A stretch of 64,000 nucleotides of DNA from Bromus sterilis (GCA_950022295.1 OX465595.1:73802770-73866769), one strand, 5' to 3'. Numbered from the stretch's first letter, positions 21,605 to 35,325 are shown. The notes: generated by a model from the sequence alone, not told the origin. Program-made: numbers and translations.

Positions 21605-24600
21605 TGTCGGGACCCGGGGTTAGAGTATGCAAGCCTCGCTACAACACAATCATATGGAGAGCCGAGAACCGTACCCACTTGTCTAAGCAGACAAGGCCAA
21701 GCACAGAACGTTCTCGCAAAGCATCGAACGTGACGGGCATCCCATCCAGGCCAGATGATCAACTGAAATGGGTCCTCATCGTCCGCACACAAGTCTAAAT
21801 GATATGGGTGGTGAACTCCCATACTCATAGACAAGTCGCCTCAACCATACTATCGATTGTATTATAACCCTTACATAGACTTACTCCAGCCCGATCACTT
21901 AGTCGGGGTCTAGGGCGGGCTCGATCATACTTCAAAGTGTGCACGAGACAGGGTCTCGAACAATCGCATCGCGATGCCCCAAGCTGCGCACATCTAAGGG
22001 CCACTTGGTGTATAAAAGACCGCCAGCCAGATCACAACTAAGGTCTCGAAAACCCATACTAACACATGCATGTTATAAACATACACGCAGCACACATGCC
22101 TTGTATGAACAGCAGGTATCATTGCAATTCTCTAAAAAGTATACATCTTTATTAATGACTCTTACAGAGTGCACACAGAGATCACAAGCATGTGATCCAA
22201 CATTACAACAGACAAGCGGAAGCAAAGTAGGTCTGAGTACAGACAAGTTTAACAAATGGCTTAGAGAATCCTTATCTAAAAACAAGCCCTCCACGAGGGA
22301 ACCAGTCGTCTGACTAGGACTACACTAGCTTGGTCTTGGTCTGAGTCTTCATTCTTCGATCATTAGGTAGAAGTCACCATCGGGGTCGGTGGGTTCATCT
22401 AAAACATAGATTAAGCAAACGTGAGTACAAAATCGTACTCAGCAAGACTTACATAGGAGCTATACTACTCACGCATATGTATCAAGGAAAAGGGAGGTGG
22501 GGTTTCACTTGCAGAAGTGCCAGCTTTGACTTGGCTAATCCTGAACTACGAGTACCAGACTTGAGGTAAGAAGCGTACACGAGTCCACTACATCTCTTCA
22601 ACCAATACACCACTATGGTTACTTCCTCGACTTCCCCACGAGAAGCACACCATAGCACTCACGCTTATCTTGGTGTGTTTTAGAAGTATCCAGTTCAAGT
22701 TGTCTAATAATCGAGCACAGCTCTCCAAGCAGACCATAACCGCGGACGCGGCTATTTGAATAGTTTTGTTAACCCTGCAGGGGTGTACCGCTACACACAC
22801 ACACTCATCAATTACGGCCAGGGAGTGGGACCCTTCAAGCGGGTACCGGCGAGGATGTTGCCACGACACTTCGCCCACAGCTCCGTTCTAGTCCAGAGAG
22901 TCGCCTATCTGAGGGGGATCCGTATGGAAGTCCGGCCGAGGTTCCAGTACAGCCTCAAACGATGTGTGCAGGGTCCCAAGCCGGTCCTCAAAAGCCGTTC
23001 ATCCACTTCGCAGACCGTGCCACAGCCCTACCAGAACTCCGAACTACTGCGACTTCTGGGGTTCGAACGGGGTGAGGTACTAGGTCGAGAGGGGTCAGTG
23101 AGCCCAATGTGTGGTTGTACTCTTCTTCTTGGATCACCACACAAGAACTCGGGCTTAAGGCGGTGTTCAACGAGACAACCCACTGTGTACTCCTACACAG
23201 CCTCTCATCGTTCACCTTGTATTAAGGTAGATTCACCAACACGTTTCACTTTCATCAACACCATGTTTATCATCATCCCGCCTCACATCATAAGCAACCT
23301 AATTGTACCACTAAGCATGCAATAAGCAGTAACAGTTGCAGGGGTCACATGATATCAACCAACTCCTACATCTGCTAGGATTGTGGTTTGCTTACTACTG
23401 TGACAATATGATAGGTCATGCAAAGGATATGGGTTCAACTATGCGATAGAAACGTTATCATGGTGATCATCCTAAACAATGCATAAGCGAGACATGAGAG
23501 GGAAGTGGGATTTTATCGACATGATCAATGGGGGTTTGCTTGCCTTGCTGTCGAGGTTTTGATAACGGTGTCTTCAACGAAGGGGGAAGCCTCCTGCTCC
23601 GGTTCCACTTCTACTCGACAAACAACAAACAAGGAAGCAATATAAATACAATGCACAAACACATGGATGAAGGTTGAAACTTGATGTATATGCTTCTGAT
23701 GTGTTTGGGAAATTCCATTTAAATGGAGTATATTGCAAATTGAATTGCAAATTCAAACTCTACATTTGAATTCAACTTAGCCAAGTTGCATTTGACATTG
23801 TTTGATCATTTTGAACCTTTTGTAAATGTGTATGATATGCCTCTGAAGTGTGGTTTAATTGTAGCAGAATTCCATGGTCCAAGTTGCAAAAGCATTTGAA
23901 TTGAATTTGAATAAATTCCAAATAATTCAAATGACATATGCTACTTGTCCCATTTTAAAATCAACTCAAACAAAGTTGAAAGTTGCATATTTGGATAGAT
24001 AATTTTCTCCTGATCATTTTTCATATATTATTTCTCCAATTTGGAGTTAATATGAATTTTCTATGAATTTCCAAAGTTTGTGGTATTTTCTGGAATTTCT
24101 TTAATTCTTTTTGATTTATTGCGTCAGCAGGGGGGCTGACCAGTCAAACTGACTAGGGGGCCCCACCTGTCTGTCTCTGTGGGGTTAAATCCCTGTTAGT
24201 TTAAAACTAACAGTGGTTAATTAGAGGTCTGGGCCCACTGTCAGTGGCCCAGGGGTTAGGATTAGTGGGGTTTTAGCTCGGGGGTTAGGGTTAAGTGGCC
24301 GGCGGCTTAACGCCGGCGGCACTGGCACGGCGGCGCTCTCGCCGGACTGGGCATTTGGCTACGGGAAGAGGCGTGGGTGGTACGGGGAGGAAGCTGGGGC
24401 TCGCGCGCGTCCACTGGTGTCATCGGAGCAACGCGGGGAGGTCTGTGGCCATGGCTACGACAACGTTTGCGGCGGCCGGAGACGAAGCACTACGGCGATG
24501 GCGAAGGAGGCCACGGGGAGGACAACGGAGAGCACGGGCGTGTTCCTTGTGCTCCCGCGCGTCGAATGGAAGCAGCTGGGGGTCGTGAGGAGGACCAGAG

Positions 24601-25784
24601 GGACGGCGGCGTCTTCCCCGGCGGAAGCAGAACAACGGCGAGCTCGGAAGTGGAACTAGCGGGCACGGTTTGAAGACGGGAGGGTTGCGTTCGACTGCTA
24701 CGAACTCCAGGAGCCAAACGCGCGCGCTGGGCAGGACTTGGGAGCATGGGAGTGAGTTCGAGCTCGTCCATGGCGGAGGCTGTGCTCGGCTCCCATGGCG
24801 GAATGGCATAGAGGAGGAGTTAGGGGGCGCGGGGATAGGCATAAGACGCAGCTGCTCACCAGGAAGGCGATGGAGCAGACGGCGTGCTTGGGGAGGAACT
24901 GGAGCTGCCGGATTTTGAAGGTGACTTGCGGCGGCCGGAGTTGAAGACGACGAAGGGGGCGGCGGCTCTGGAGCTCCTCGGGACGATTCCTTCTGCACGG
25001 TGACGTAGTCGAGGACGGCGGAGGCGATGGACACCTTGGCTTGGATCGGAGACGACGGTGGCGACGGCGACGCTCGGGTCGTCGTCGGGCTCATCGCAGG
25101 AGTGAGAGGGAGAGGCTCTGGAGGGGAGGAATAGAGGCGTGGCACTCGGGTGCGTCTCCAAGGGCACGTAGAAGGGTCGGGGAGGGCATGTGGAGGGCTG
25201 TGGGGCGTCACGGTGGCGTCGCTGGCGTCGGTGACTTTCCACCGAGCACCTTGGGGGCGCGGGGAGGAAGATGACAGGGAGAAAGGCTGCTGGGCTGGGC
25301 CGGCCTGTGTGGGTTGGGCTGCTTTGCCAGGTAAGCTCATTTTTCCTTTTCTCTCTGTTTTACTTTTCTGCATTTTTGTTTTGTTGTGCTAAATAAATAG
25401 TTAGGCATTTTATTAAATGCTGAAAAAAATTATATGGCCTCATAATAATATAGACTAGCCACTTATAAAGTTTCAACATTTTTAAAATTCAAATAATTTG
25501 AATCTTAACTCAAATAGGGTTATTTGATTAATTCCAAGGCACTGTTTGAATATTAGAAAATTCCATGAGCATGGGATTGCTCCCAAACCATTTTTAAAAT
25601 GATCAGCACCATTTATAGGAATTTTCCAAATGTTCAAATGATTTTTGGAAAAAGATTTTTATCTGGCCATTTGAATTAATTTCTCAGGGCTTTCTTTTCC
25701 CCATTTTTGAATTGCAATTTGAAATTTTTGCATGAATGCAAGGTACCTCTGATCCTAGCACATACCTAACCTGGGGTTGTGACA
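21605..25784 (-). repeat. Element A 5' LTR, 4180 bp
   Basis: It is collinear with 12519-16719 and shorter by one 21-base indel in the GC-rich block (about 25057). The ends are TGTCGGG and TGACA on the + strand. The CTCGA duplication follows at 25785-25789. Confidence 0.95.
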
Positions 25785-25789
25785 CTCGA
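25785..25789. repeat. Right target-site duplication of element A (CTCGA)
   Basis: Identical to 12514-12518; directly follows the LTR terminus. Confidence 0.95.
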
Positions 25790-28700
25790 ACAATCGCATC
25801 GCGATGCCCCAAGCTGCGCACATCTAAGGGCCACTTGGTGTATGAAAGACCGCCAGCCAGATCACAACTAAGGTCTCGAAAACCCATACAAAGACATGCA
25901 TGTTATAAACATACACGCAGCACACATGCCTTGTATGAACAGTAGGTATCATTGCAATTCTCTACAAAGTATACATTTTTATTGATAACTCTTATGGAGT
26001 GCACACAGAGATCACAAACATGTGATCCAACATTACAACACAAGCGGAAGCAAATTATGTCTGAGTACAGACAAGTTTAACAAATGGCTTAAGAAGCCTT
26101 AATTAAACACATGCCCTCCACGAGGGAACCAGTCGTCTGACTGGGACTAGACTAGCTTGATCTTCAGTCGTCCAGCTCGATGAAGAAGCCACCTTCGGGG
26201 TCAGTGGTTTCATCTAAAACATAGATTAAGCAAACGTGAGTACAAAGTCGTACTCAGCAAGACTTACATAGGAGCTATACTACTCATGCATATGTATCAA
26301 GGTAAAGGGAGGTGGGGTTTCACTTGCAGAAGTGCCAGCTTTGACTTGGCTAGTCCTGAACTACGAGTACCAGACTTGAGGTAAGAAGCGTACACGAGTC
26401 CACTACTTTCTCCAACCAATTACACCACTATGGTTCCTTCCTCGACTTCCCCACGAGAAAGCACGCCATAGCACTCACACTTATCTTGGTGTGTTTTAGA
26501 AGTATCCGGTTCAAGTTGTCTAATAATCAAGCTAAGATATCCAAGCAGTCCTTAACCGCGGACGCGGCTATTCGAATAGTTTTTTTAACCCTGCAGGGGT
26601 GTACCGCTACACACACATGATCATCATTTACCGCCTTTGATCTCGACACCATTCAAGGTGTGCCAGCGAGGATGCTCACCACAACTGTTACCTCATAGCC
26701 GATCTAGTCCGAGAAAGCCGCCTACTTGGGTTGGCTACCACTATCGTGAACCCGGCCGGTTTACCGAAGTGGACCCAAGTGATGTGTGCATGGTGCAAAA
26801 GACGGTCTCGGATGAGCCGTTCTCTCACTTAGCATCCAGGCCACAGACCTACCAGAACTCCGAACTATTGCGACATCTGGACATCGAAAGGGATGAGTTA
26901 GTAAGCAGAGAGGGGTCAGTGAGCCCAATGTGTGGTTGTACTCTTCATCTTGGATCACCACACAAGAACTCGGACTTAGGGCGGTGTTCAACGAGACAAC
27001 CCACCGTGTACTCCTACACAACCTCTCATCGTTCACCTTGTATTAGGGTAGATTCACCAACACTTTCCTACCATCATCATCATGATCACTACCATCCCGA
27101 CTCACATAACAGTATCATCATGGTATCACTCTAAGCATGCAATAAGCGGTAACAATTGCAGGGTCCACATGATATCAATTAACTCCTACATTTTCTAGGA
27201 TTGTGGTTTGCTTACTACTGTGACAAAATGATAGGTCATGCAAAGGAATGGGTTCATCTATGAGGTAGAAACGGAGCATGGTAATCATCCTATACAATGC
27301 ATAAGCGAGACATGAGAGGGAAGTGGGATTTTATCGACATGATCAATGGGGGTTTGCTTTCCTTGCTGACGAGGTTCGGGTTCGAGGTCTTCAACGAAGG
27401 GGGCAGCCTCCTGCTCCGGTTCCACCTCTACTCGACAAACAACAAACAAGGTAGCAAAGTAAATACAATGCACAATCACATGATGGAAGGTTGAATCTTG
27501 ATGTATATGCTTTGATGTGTGAGGCAATTCCATTTAAATGGAGTATATTGCAAATTGAATTGCAAATTCAAACTCCAATTTGAATTCAAACTTAGCCAAC
27601 TTACATGTGACATTGTTTGATCAATTTGAAACATTTTGAATTGTGTATGATATGCCTCTGAAGTGTGGTTGAAAAGTAGCATAATTCCATGGTCCAAGTT
27701 GCAAAATCATTTGAATTGAATTTGAATATTTTCCAAATAAATCAAATGACATATGCTACTAGTCCCATTTTAAAATCAACTCAAACATAGTTGAAAGTTC
27801 TATTTTTGGATAGCTTATTTTCTCCTGATCATTTTTCATATATTATTTGTCCAATTTGGAGTTAATATGAATTTTCTATGAATTTCCAAAGTTTGGGCTA
27901 TTTTCTGGAGTTTCTGGAATTTCTTTAATTCAATTAATTCTGGAAATTCATTTATGGCGTCAGCATGACTTCATGCTGGCATCAGGGGGCCACTGACTGC
28001 TGGGACCCATTGGTCAGCCTCTCACTACTTAAAAAACGATTTAAACTTGAACCAGTGTTTAGTCAGGGGCTGGGCCCACATGTCATCGGCTCTGGGGTCA
28101 TTAGGGGGGTGGCTTAAGCTTAAGCTAATGACGTCCACGTCATCTCGCTGGCGGCTAGTCTCCGGCGACCTTCCAGCACGGCGGCGACACACGGGAGGGT
28201 GATTCCGGGCACCATTCGAAGCGCCGCGACCACTGAGACGTAGCTCTTGACGTAGCGCGTCGAATGGGCCAAGGTACGGGTGCTGGGAGGCACCGTAGCC
28301 ACGTCGGCGACGAGCTCTAGCGGCGGCGGAGCCACGGTCCAGACGCAGTCGTCGACTCAGTGCACGGGGAGAGGCAACGGTGGGCTAGTTAGACGCGCAA
28401 GAACATTAGGAAGACGATGCGCGCACTGGACGAGACGATAGGGCACAGGGGCGACCTCGTCGTCGTCCATGGCGGCTCGGTACTCCGGCGAACATGGAGG
28501 AATGAGCTAGAGGAGGGGAGCGGTGCCGTGGCTTGAGGGGAAACGCTCACCCAGACGCAGGGAGTGCAGCTGTGTAGTCGATGGAGGTGGGGAAGCTCTT
28601 GAGCTGCCGGATTTCGAGGTGGATCCGCGGCGGCCGGAGACGAAGACGATGAAGTTAGAGAGCTCGTGGGGGCGCCTGGCTTCGATTCCTTCTGCACGGT

Positions 28701-29354
28701 GGGGTTGTAGACGACGGCGGAGCGGATGGACTTGACGGTGCGTCCTCTCGTCGACGGTGGTCGCGCGAAGACGGCGGCGTGCTCCACGGTTGCTCACGGG
28801 CGGCGATGGAATCGAGCGGGAGAGGAAGGAGGAAGCTCTGGACGGGGGGGGGGGGGGGGGGAATGGATCGGGACGGCCGAGGGGAGTCTCCAGGCGCGAC
28901 TAGACGATTCGGGAGGCGCGAGGCAGGCTAGCAGGTGCTCTCCGGCGTCGGCATGCGCTCCAGTGAGCTGCTTGCCGCGCCGGGGAAGACGACAAGGGGA
29001 GGCTGCGGGCTTGGGCTGCGTTGCGGTGAGTTGGGCCGGGGAGGCCCAGGTAAGTGGGCTCCTTTCCCTTTTCTATTTTCTGTCTGTTTAATCTTTCCTT
29101 TCTTTTTCTGTAATTTTGTTTTGGCTCTGATAAAAATACCAAACCATTTTATAAAATGTTGAAACTTTTTATATGGCCTCATAATAATATAGACTAGCAA
29201 CTTATAAAGTTTGAACATTTTTAAAATTCAAATAATTTGAATCTTAACTCAAATAGGGGTTTTTGATTAATTCCAAGGCACTGTTTGAATATTTGAAAAA
29301 TCTATGTGCATGGGATGGGTCCCACATCACTTGATATGTGATCACACTCATTTA

Positions 29355-31228
29355 TAGTAGCTTATGCTTCACGTCAGTTGCGGCCACATGAAGAGAACTA
29401 TCTTACCCATGACCTTGAACTCGCTGCCGTAGTTCATGCCCTAACAACTTGGCGACATTACCTCCGTGGTAATCGTTGCGAGATCTATTCCGACCACCAA
29501 AGCCTCAAATACATTTTCACCCAGCCAGATCTTAATCTCAGGCAAAGACGCTGGATTGAGTTGATAAAAGATTACGACGTAGTAATTTCTTACACCCAGG
29601 CAAAGCCAATGTCATGGCTGATGCACTAAGTCGTAAGTCGTATTGTAACAACCTCATGTTGCAACAGTATCAACCACTTCTTCATGAGTACGTTCGCAAG
29701 CTCAATCTTGATATTGTTCCTCATGGCTATCTTTCTACCTTGGCGGCGAAACCAACTCTTGAGGATCAAATCATAGTTTCCCAAAGGCGTGCACGAGGTG
29801 TTTGTCGGATCAAGGAGAACATTGCTAGCGGAGTTGCTAAATGTTTCCCCACGGATAGCAAGGGAACGGTATTCTTTGAAAATTGTTTTGTAGTACCTAA
29901 GAATAGGGAACTAAGGCAACTCATCCTCAAATAATCCCATGACACACCCCTCTCAATTCATCCAGGTAGCACAAAAATGTACCGAGATCTACGCCAGAGA
30001 TTTTGGTGGACCAGGATGAAGAGAGACATTGATCAATTTGTTGCCGAATGTGATGTTTGTCGTCGCATTAAGGCAGAACATCAAAGACCTGTTGGTACAC
30101 TTCAACCTTTGTTTATTCCCGAGTGGAAATGGGACAAAGTCGGTATGGACTTCATCACCGGCTTCCCAAAAACCCAGAAAGGAAACAATGCCATATTCGT
30201 TGTCATAGATAGGCTTTCCAAAGTTGCTCACTTCCTTCCGGTTCGCGAGTCTATAACTGCTAGCCAGTTAGCGGACTTGTACATCTCTAGAATTGTGTCC
30301 CTTCACGGTGTTCCTTTGGAAATCAATTCTGATCGAGGTAGCCTTTTCACCTCTAGATTTTGGGGAAGCTTTCAGAATGCTATGGGAACTCATCTCTCCT
30401 TTAGTACAGATTTCCATCCTCAGTCTAGCGGTCAAGTCGAAAGGGTTAACCAAATTCTTGAAGACATGCTCAGAGCTTGTGTTATCTCATTCGGAAAGAA
30501 TTGGGAGAAGTCTCTTCCATTCGCCGAATTTGCTTATAACAATAGTTTTCAATCTAGTCTGAACATGGCTCCTTTTGAACTCCTTTATGGACGACGATGT
30601 CGAACACCTTTAAACTGGTCAGAAACCAGTGAGAGACAATTCTTTGGACTGGACATGATCAAGGAAGCAGAAGAGCAAGTTCGCATTGTTCGTGATCAAT
30701 TGAAAGCAGCCCAGTCTCGTCAGAAAAGCTACTATGATCGTCATCATAGGCAAGAGAGCTACAATCTGGATGAGAAGGCTTACCTTCGGGTTACTCCTCT
30801 AAAGGGAACCCAACGTTTCGGTATCAAAGGAAAATTGGCCCCACGTTACATCGGACCTTTCCGCATTCTTGCTAAACGTGGAGAAGTTGCCTACCAACTT
30901 GAACTACCCTCTCACCTTTCCCGAGTACATGATGTATTCCATGTGTCCCAACTCAGGCGTTGCTTCAAGGACCCCATCCGCGAAGTCGACCATGAAACAC
31001 TTGATCTCCAAGATGACCTTTCTTATCGAGAATACCCCGTTCGTATTCTTGATTCCGCAGAGCGTGTCACTCGTCGTTAGAAGATTAGGTTTCTGAAAGT
31101 GCAATGGTCACACCACTGTGAGAGGGAAGCTACGTGGGAAAGAGAAGACCGTCTCAGTGCCGAATACCCCACCTTCCTCCCGCAAACTTCTGAATCTCGG
31201 GACGAGAATCTGTTGAGTGGTGGCGAGT
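29355..31228 (+). pseudogene. RNase H-integrase fragment (+), 5' truncated, broken
   Basis: It starts abruptly within RNase H (VAYASRQLRPHEENY) and runs through integrase to a G-rich tract before the LTR at 31229. The RNase H residues LELAAVV and SDHQSL, the CDVCRR pair, the integrase Asp in VGMDFITG, Asp in NSDRG and Glu in GQVERVN, and the GPF motif are all present. A one-base deletion near 29595, TAA at 29932-29934 and TAG at 31078-31080 (before the chromodomain-like tail) disable it. Upstream, the sequence is an LTR in the opposite orientation, so the 5' half was lost in the rearrangement. Together with the following LTR it looks like the 3' end of a + strand element. Confidence 0.92.
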
Positions 31229-34200
31229 TGTCAGAACCCTCTATTAGGTAATGTGCTAGGGTTATTAAGTCTCTTGCATCATGTTAAAATTTCAAAAGAA
31301 ATCTTTGAAATCAAAATCAAAAGCAAAATGGGAGAAGGAAACCCCCCCAGTGGAATTAATTCAAAAGGCCAGATAAAAATCTTCTCCAAAAATTCATGTT
31401 AGATTTTTGAAAAGTCTTATAAATGAGTGTGATCACATATCAAGTGATGTGGGACCCACCCCAAGCTCATAGATTTTTCAAATATTCAAACAGTGCCTTG
31501 GAATTAATCAAAAACCCCTATTTGAGTTAAGATTCAAATTATTTGAATTTTAAAAATGTTCAAACTTTATAAGTGGCTAGTCTATATTATTATGAGGCCA
31601 TATAAAAGGTTTCAACATTTTATAAAATGGTTTGGTATTTTTATCAGAGCCAAAACAAAATTACAGAAAAAGAAAGGAAAGATTAAACAGACAGAAAATA
31701 GAAAAGGGAAAGGAGCCCACTTACCTGGGCCTCCCCGGCCCAACTCACCGCACCGCAGCCCAAGCCCGCAGCCTCCCCTTGTCGTCTTCCCCGGCGCGGC
31801 AAGCAGCTCGCTGGAGCGCATGCCGATGCCGGCGAGCACCTGCTAGCCTACCTGGCGCCTCCCGAACCATCTAGTCGCGCCTGGAGACTCCCCTCCGCCG
31901 TCTCGATCCATTCCCCCCCGCCCCCGTCCAGAGCTTCCTCCTTCCTCTCCCGCTCGATTCCATCGCCGCCCGTGAGCAACCGTGGAGCACGCCGCCGTCT
32001 TCGCGCGACCACCGTCGACGAGAGGATGCACCATCAAGTCCATCCGCTTCGCCGTCGTCTACAACCCCACCGTGCAGAAGGAATCGAAGCTAGGCGCCCC
32101 CACGAGCTCGCTAACTTCATCGTCTTCGTCTCCGGCTGCCGCGGATCCACCTCGAAATCCGGCAGCTCCAGAGCTTCCCCACCTCCATCGACTACACAGC
32201 TGCACTCCCTGCGTCTGGGTGAGCGTTTCCCCTCAAGCCACGGCACCGCTCCCCTCCTCTAGCTCATTCCGCCATGTTCGCCGGAGTACCGAGCCGCCAT
32301 GGACGACGACGAGGTCGCCCCTGTGCCCTATCGTCTCGTCCAGTGCGCGCATCGTCTTCCTGATGTTCTTGCGCGTCTAACGAGCCCACCGTTGCCTCTC
32401 CCCTTGCACTGAGTCGACGACTGCGTCTGGCCCGTGGCTCCGCCGCCGCTAGAGCTCGTCGCCGACGTGGCTACGGTGCCTCCCAGCACCCGTACCTTGG
32501 CCCATTCGACGCGCTACGTCAAGAGCTACGTCTCAGTGGTCGCAGCGCTTCGAATGGTGCCCAGAATCACCCTCCTGTGTGTCGCCGCTATGCTGGAAGG
32601 TCGCCGGAGACTAGCCGCCAGCGAGATGACGTGGACGTCATTAGCTTAAGCTTAAGCCACCCCCCTAATGACCCCAGAGCCGATGACATGTGGGCCCAGC
32701 CCCTGACTAAACACTGGTTTAAGTTTAAATCATTTTTTTAAGCAGTGAGAGGCTGACCAGTGGGTCCCAGCAGTCAGTGGCCCCCTGATGCCAGCATGAA
32801 GTCATGCTGACGCCATAAATGAATTTCCAGAATTAATTGAATTAAAGAAATTCCAGAAACTCCAGAAAATAGCCCAAACTTTGGAAATTCATAGAAAATT
32901 CATATTAACTCCAAATTGGACAAATAATATATGAAAAATGATCAGGAGAAAATAAGCTATCCAAAAATAGAACTTTCAACTATGTTTGAGTTGATTTTAA
33001 AATGGGACTAGTAGCATATGTCATTTGATTTATTTGGAAAATATTCAAATTCAATTCAAATGATTTTGCAACTTGGACCATGGAATTATGCTACTTTTCA
33101 ACCACACTTCAGAGGCATATCATACACAATTCAAAATGTTTCAAATTGATCAAACAATGTCACATGTAACTTGGCTAAGTTTGAATTCAAATTGGAGTTT
33201 GAATTTGCAATTCAATTTGCAATATACTCCATTTAAATGGAATTGCCTCACACATCAAAGCATATACATCAAGATTCAACCTTCCATCATGTGATTGTGC
33301 ATTGTATTTACTTTGCTACCTTGTTTGTTGTTTGTCGAGTAGAGGTGGAACCGGAGCAGGAGGCTGCCCCCTTCGTTGAAGACCTCGAACCCGAACCTCG
33401 TCAGCAAGGAAAGCAAACCCCCATTGATCATGTCGATAAAATCCCACTTTCCTCTCATGTCTCGCTTATGCATTGTTTAGGATGATTACCATGATGCGTT
33501 TCTACCGCATAGATGAACCCATTCCTTTGCATGACCTATCATTTTGTCACAGTAGTAAGCAAACCACAATCCTAGCAAATGTAGGAGTTGATTGATATCA
33601 TGTCGCCCCTGCAATTGTTACTGCTTATTGCATGCTTAGAGTGATACCATGATGACACTTTTATGTGAGTCGGGATGGTAGTGATCGTGATGATGATGGT
33701 AGAAAAGTGTTGGTGAATCTACCCTAATACAAGGTGAACGATGAGAGGCTGTGTAGGAGTACACGGTGGGTTGTCTCGTTGAACACCGCCCTAAGTCCGA
33801 GTTCTTGTGTGGTGATCCAAGATGAAGAGTACAACCACACATTGGGCTCACTGACCCCTCTCAGCTTACTAACTCATCCCTTTCGATGTCCAGATGTCGC
33901 AATAGTTCGGAGTTCTGGTAGGTCTGTGGCCTGGATGCTAAGTGAGAGAACGGCTCATCCGAGACCGGCTTTTGCACCACGCACACATCACTTGGGTCCA
34001 CTTCGGTAAACCGGCCGGGTTCACGATAGTGGTAGCCAACCCAAGTAGTCGGCTTTCTCGGACTAGATCGGCTATGAGGTAACAGTTGTGGTGAGCATCC
34101 TCGCTAGCACCCCTTGAATGGTGTCAAGATCAAAGGAGGTAAATGATGATCATGTGTGTGTAGCGGTACACCCCTGCAGGGTTAACAAAACTATTCGAAT

Positions 34201-35315
34201 AGCCGCGTCCGCGGTTAAGGACTGCATGGAAAGCTTAGCTTGATTATTAGACAACTTGAACCGGATACTTCTAAAACACACCAAGATAAGTGTGAGTGCT
34301 ATGGCGTGCTTTCTCGTGGGCAAGTCGAGGAAGGCACCATAGTGGTGTAATTGGTTTGAGAAAGTAGTGGACTCGTGTACGCTTCTTACCTGAAGTCTGG
34401 TACTCGTAGTTCAGGACTAGCCAAGTCAAAGCTGACACTTCTGCAAGTGAAACCCCACCTCCCTTTACCTAGATACATATGCATGAGTAGTATAGCTCCT
34501 ATGTAAGTCTTGCTGAGTACGACTTTGTACTCACGTTTTCTTAATCTATGTTTTAGATGAAACCACTGACCCAGAAGGTGGCTTCTTCATCGAGCTGGAC
34601 GACTGAAGATCAAGCTAGTCTAGTCCCAGTCAGACGACTGGTTCCCTCGTGGAGGGCATGTGTTTAAATAAGGCTTCTTAAGCCATTTGTTAAACTTGTC
34701 TGTACTCAGACATAATTTGCTTCCGCTTGTGTTGTAATGTTGGATCACATGTTTGTGATCTCTGTGTGCACTCTATAAGAGTTATCAATAAAAATGTATA
34801 CTTTGTAGAGAATTGGAATGATACCTGCTGTTCATACAAGGCATGTGTGATGCATGCCTTTGTATGGGTTTTTGAGACCTTAGTTGTTATCTGGCTAGCG
34901 GTCTTTCATACACCAAGTGGCCCTTAGATGTGTGCAGCTTGGGGCATCGCGATGCGATTGTTCGAGACTCTGTCTCGGGCACACTTTGTGGTATGATCGA
35001 GCCCGCCCTAGACCCCGACTAAGTGATCGGGCTGGAGTAAGTTTATGTAAGAGGTATGAGATAGTCAGTAGTATGGTTGAGGCGACTTTTCTTTGAATAT
35101 GGGAGCTCATCACCCATATCATTAGACTTGTGTGCGGACGATGAGAACCCATCTCAGTTGATCATCCGGCCTGGATGGGATACCCCTCACGTACGATGCT
35201 TTTCGAGAACGTTCTGTGCTTGGCCTTGTCTGCTTAGACAAGTGGGTACGGTTCTCGGCTCTCCATATGACTATGTCTTAGCTGGACTTGCATACGCTAA
35301 CCCCGGGTCCCGACT
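31229..35315 (+). repeat. Full-length LTR (+), 4.09 kb, bordered by integrase on the left and a primer-binding-site start on the right
   Basis: It begins TGTCAGAACCC and ends GGGTCCCGACT (final A changed to T). A TATAAAA box lies at 31601-31607, a GC-rich block at about 31730-32650 and AATAAA at 34787-34792. To the left it serves as the 3' LTR of the RNase H-integrase fragment. To the right GACTTGGTAT is the start of a primer-binding site, so it also looks like the 5' LTR of a second element. That is the arrangement left by unequal recombination between LTRs. Its inverted near-copy is 12174-12518 plus 25790-29354. Confidence 0.9.
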
Positions 35316-35325
35316 GACTTGGTAT
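35316..35325 (+). promoter_or_regulatory. Start of a primer-binding site, interrupted by element C
   Basis: GACTTGGTAT follows the LTR and is cut off by the terminus of element C. The last five bases, GGTAT, would be element C's left target duplication; the matching right copy is not present because C's right end is deleted. Confidence 0.75.

Larger units (their letters stand above)
12519..25784 (-). mobile_element. Element A: structurally complete Ty3/gypsy (chromovirus, Tekay-like) LTR retrotransposon, 13.3 kb
   Basis: It has two LTRs (12519-16719 and 21605-25784), a CTCGA duplication on both sides, a primer-binding site next to the right LTR, a purine-rich tract next to the left LTR, and gag, protease, RT, RNase H and integrase in that order on the minus strand. 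The integrase tail resembles a chromodomain, which together with the domain order places it in the chromoviruses; Tekay is my best clade guess. The LTRs differ at about 12 sites in the first 400 bases plus a 21-base indel, so the insertion is not very recent. A 25-base deletion and a stop in pol inactivate it. Confidence 0.95.
12174..29354 (-). mobile_element. Element B 5' LTR (-), split by element A and truncated at its outer end
   Basis: The LTR starts at TGTCGGGACCC (12174), runs to 12518, is interrupted by element A (12519-25784 plus the CTCGA duplication) and resumes at 25790. It stops at CACTCATTTATA (29354), about 190 bases short of its expected end, where RNase H sequence of the opposite orientation begins. 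The GC-rich middle is at about 28100-29050 and contains a run of 18 G (28844-28861). Its closest relative by eye is the LTR at 31229-35315, to which it is an inverted copy. Confidence 0.88.

Noticed and set aside
28844..28861. Runs of G (18 at 28844, 14 at 46734, 13 at 57942) as G-quadruplex elements
   Set aside because: Length varies between copies and such runs are prone to polymerase and sequencing slippage; I cannot separate biology from error.
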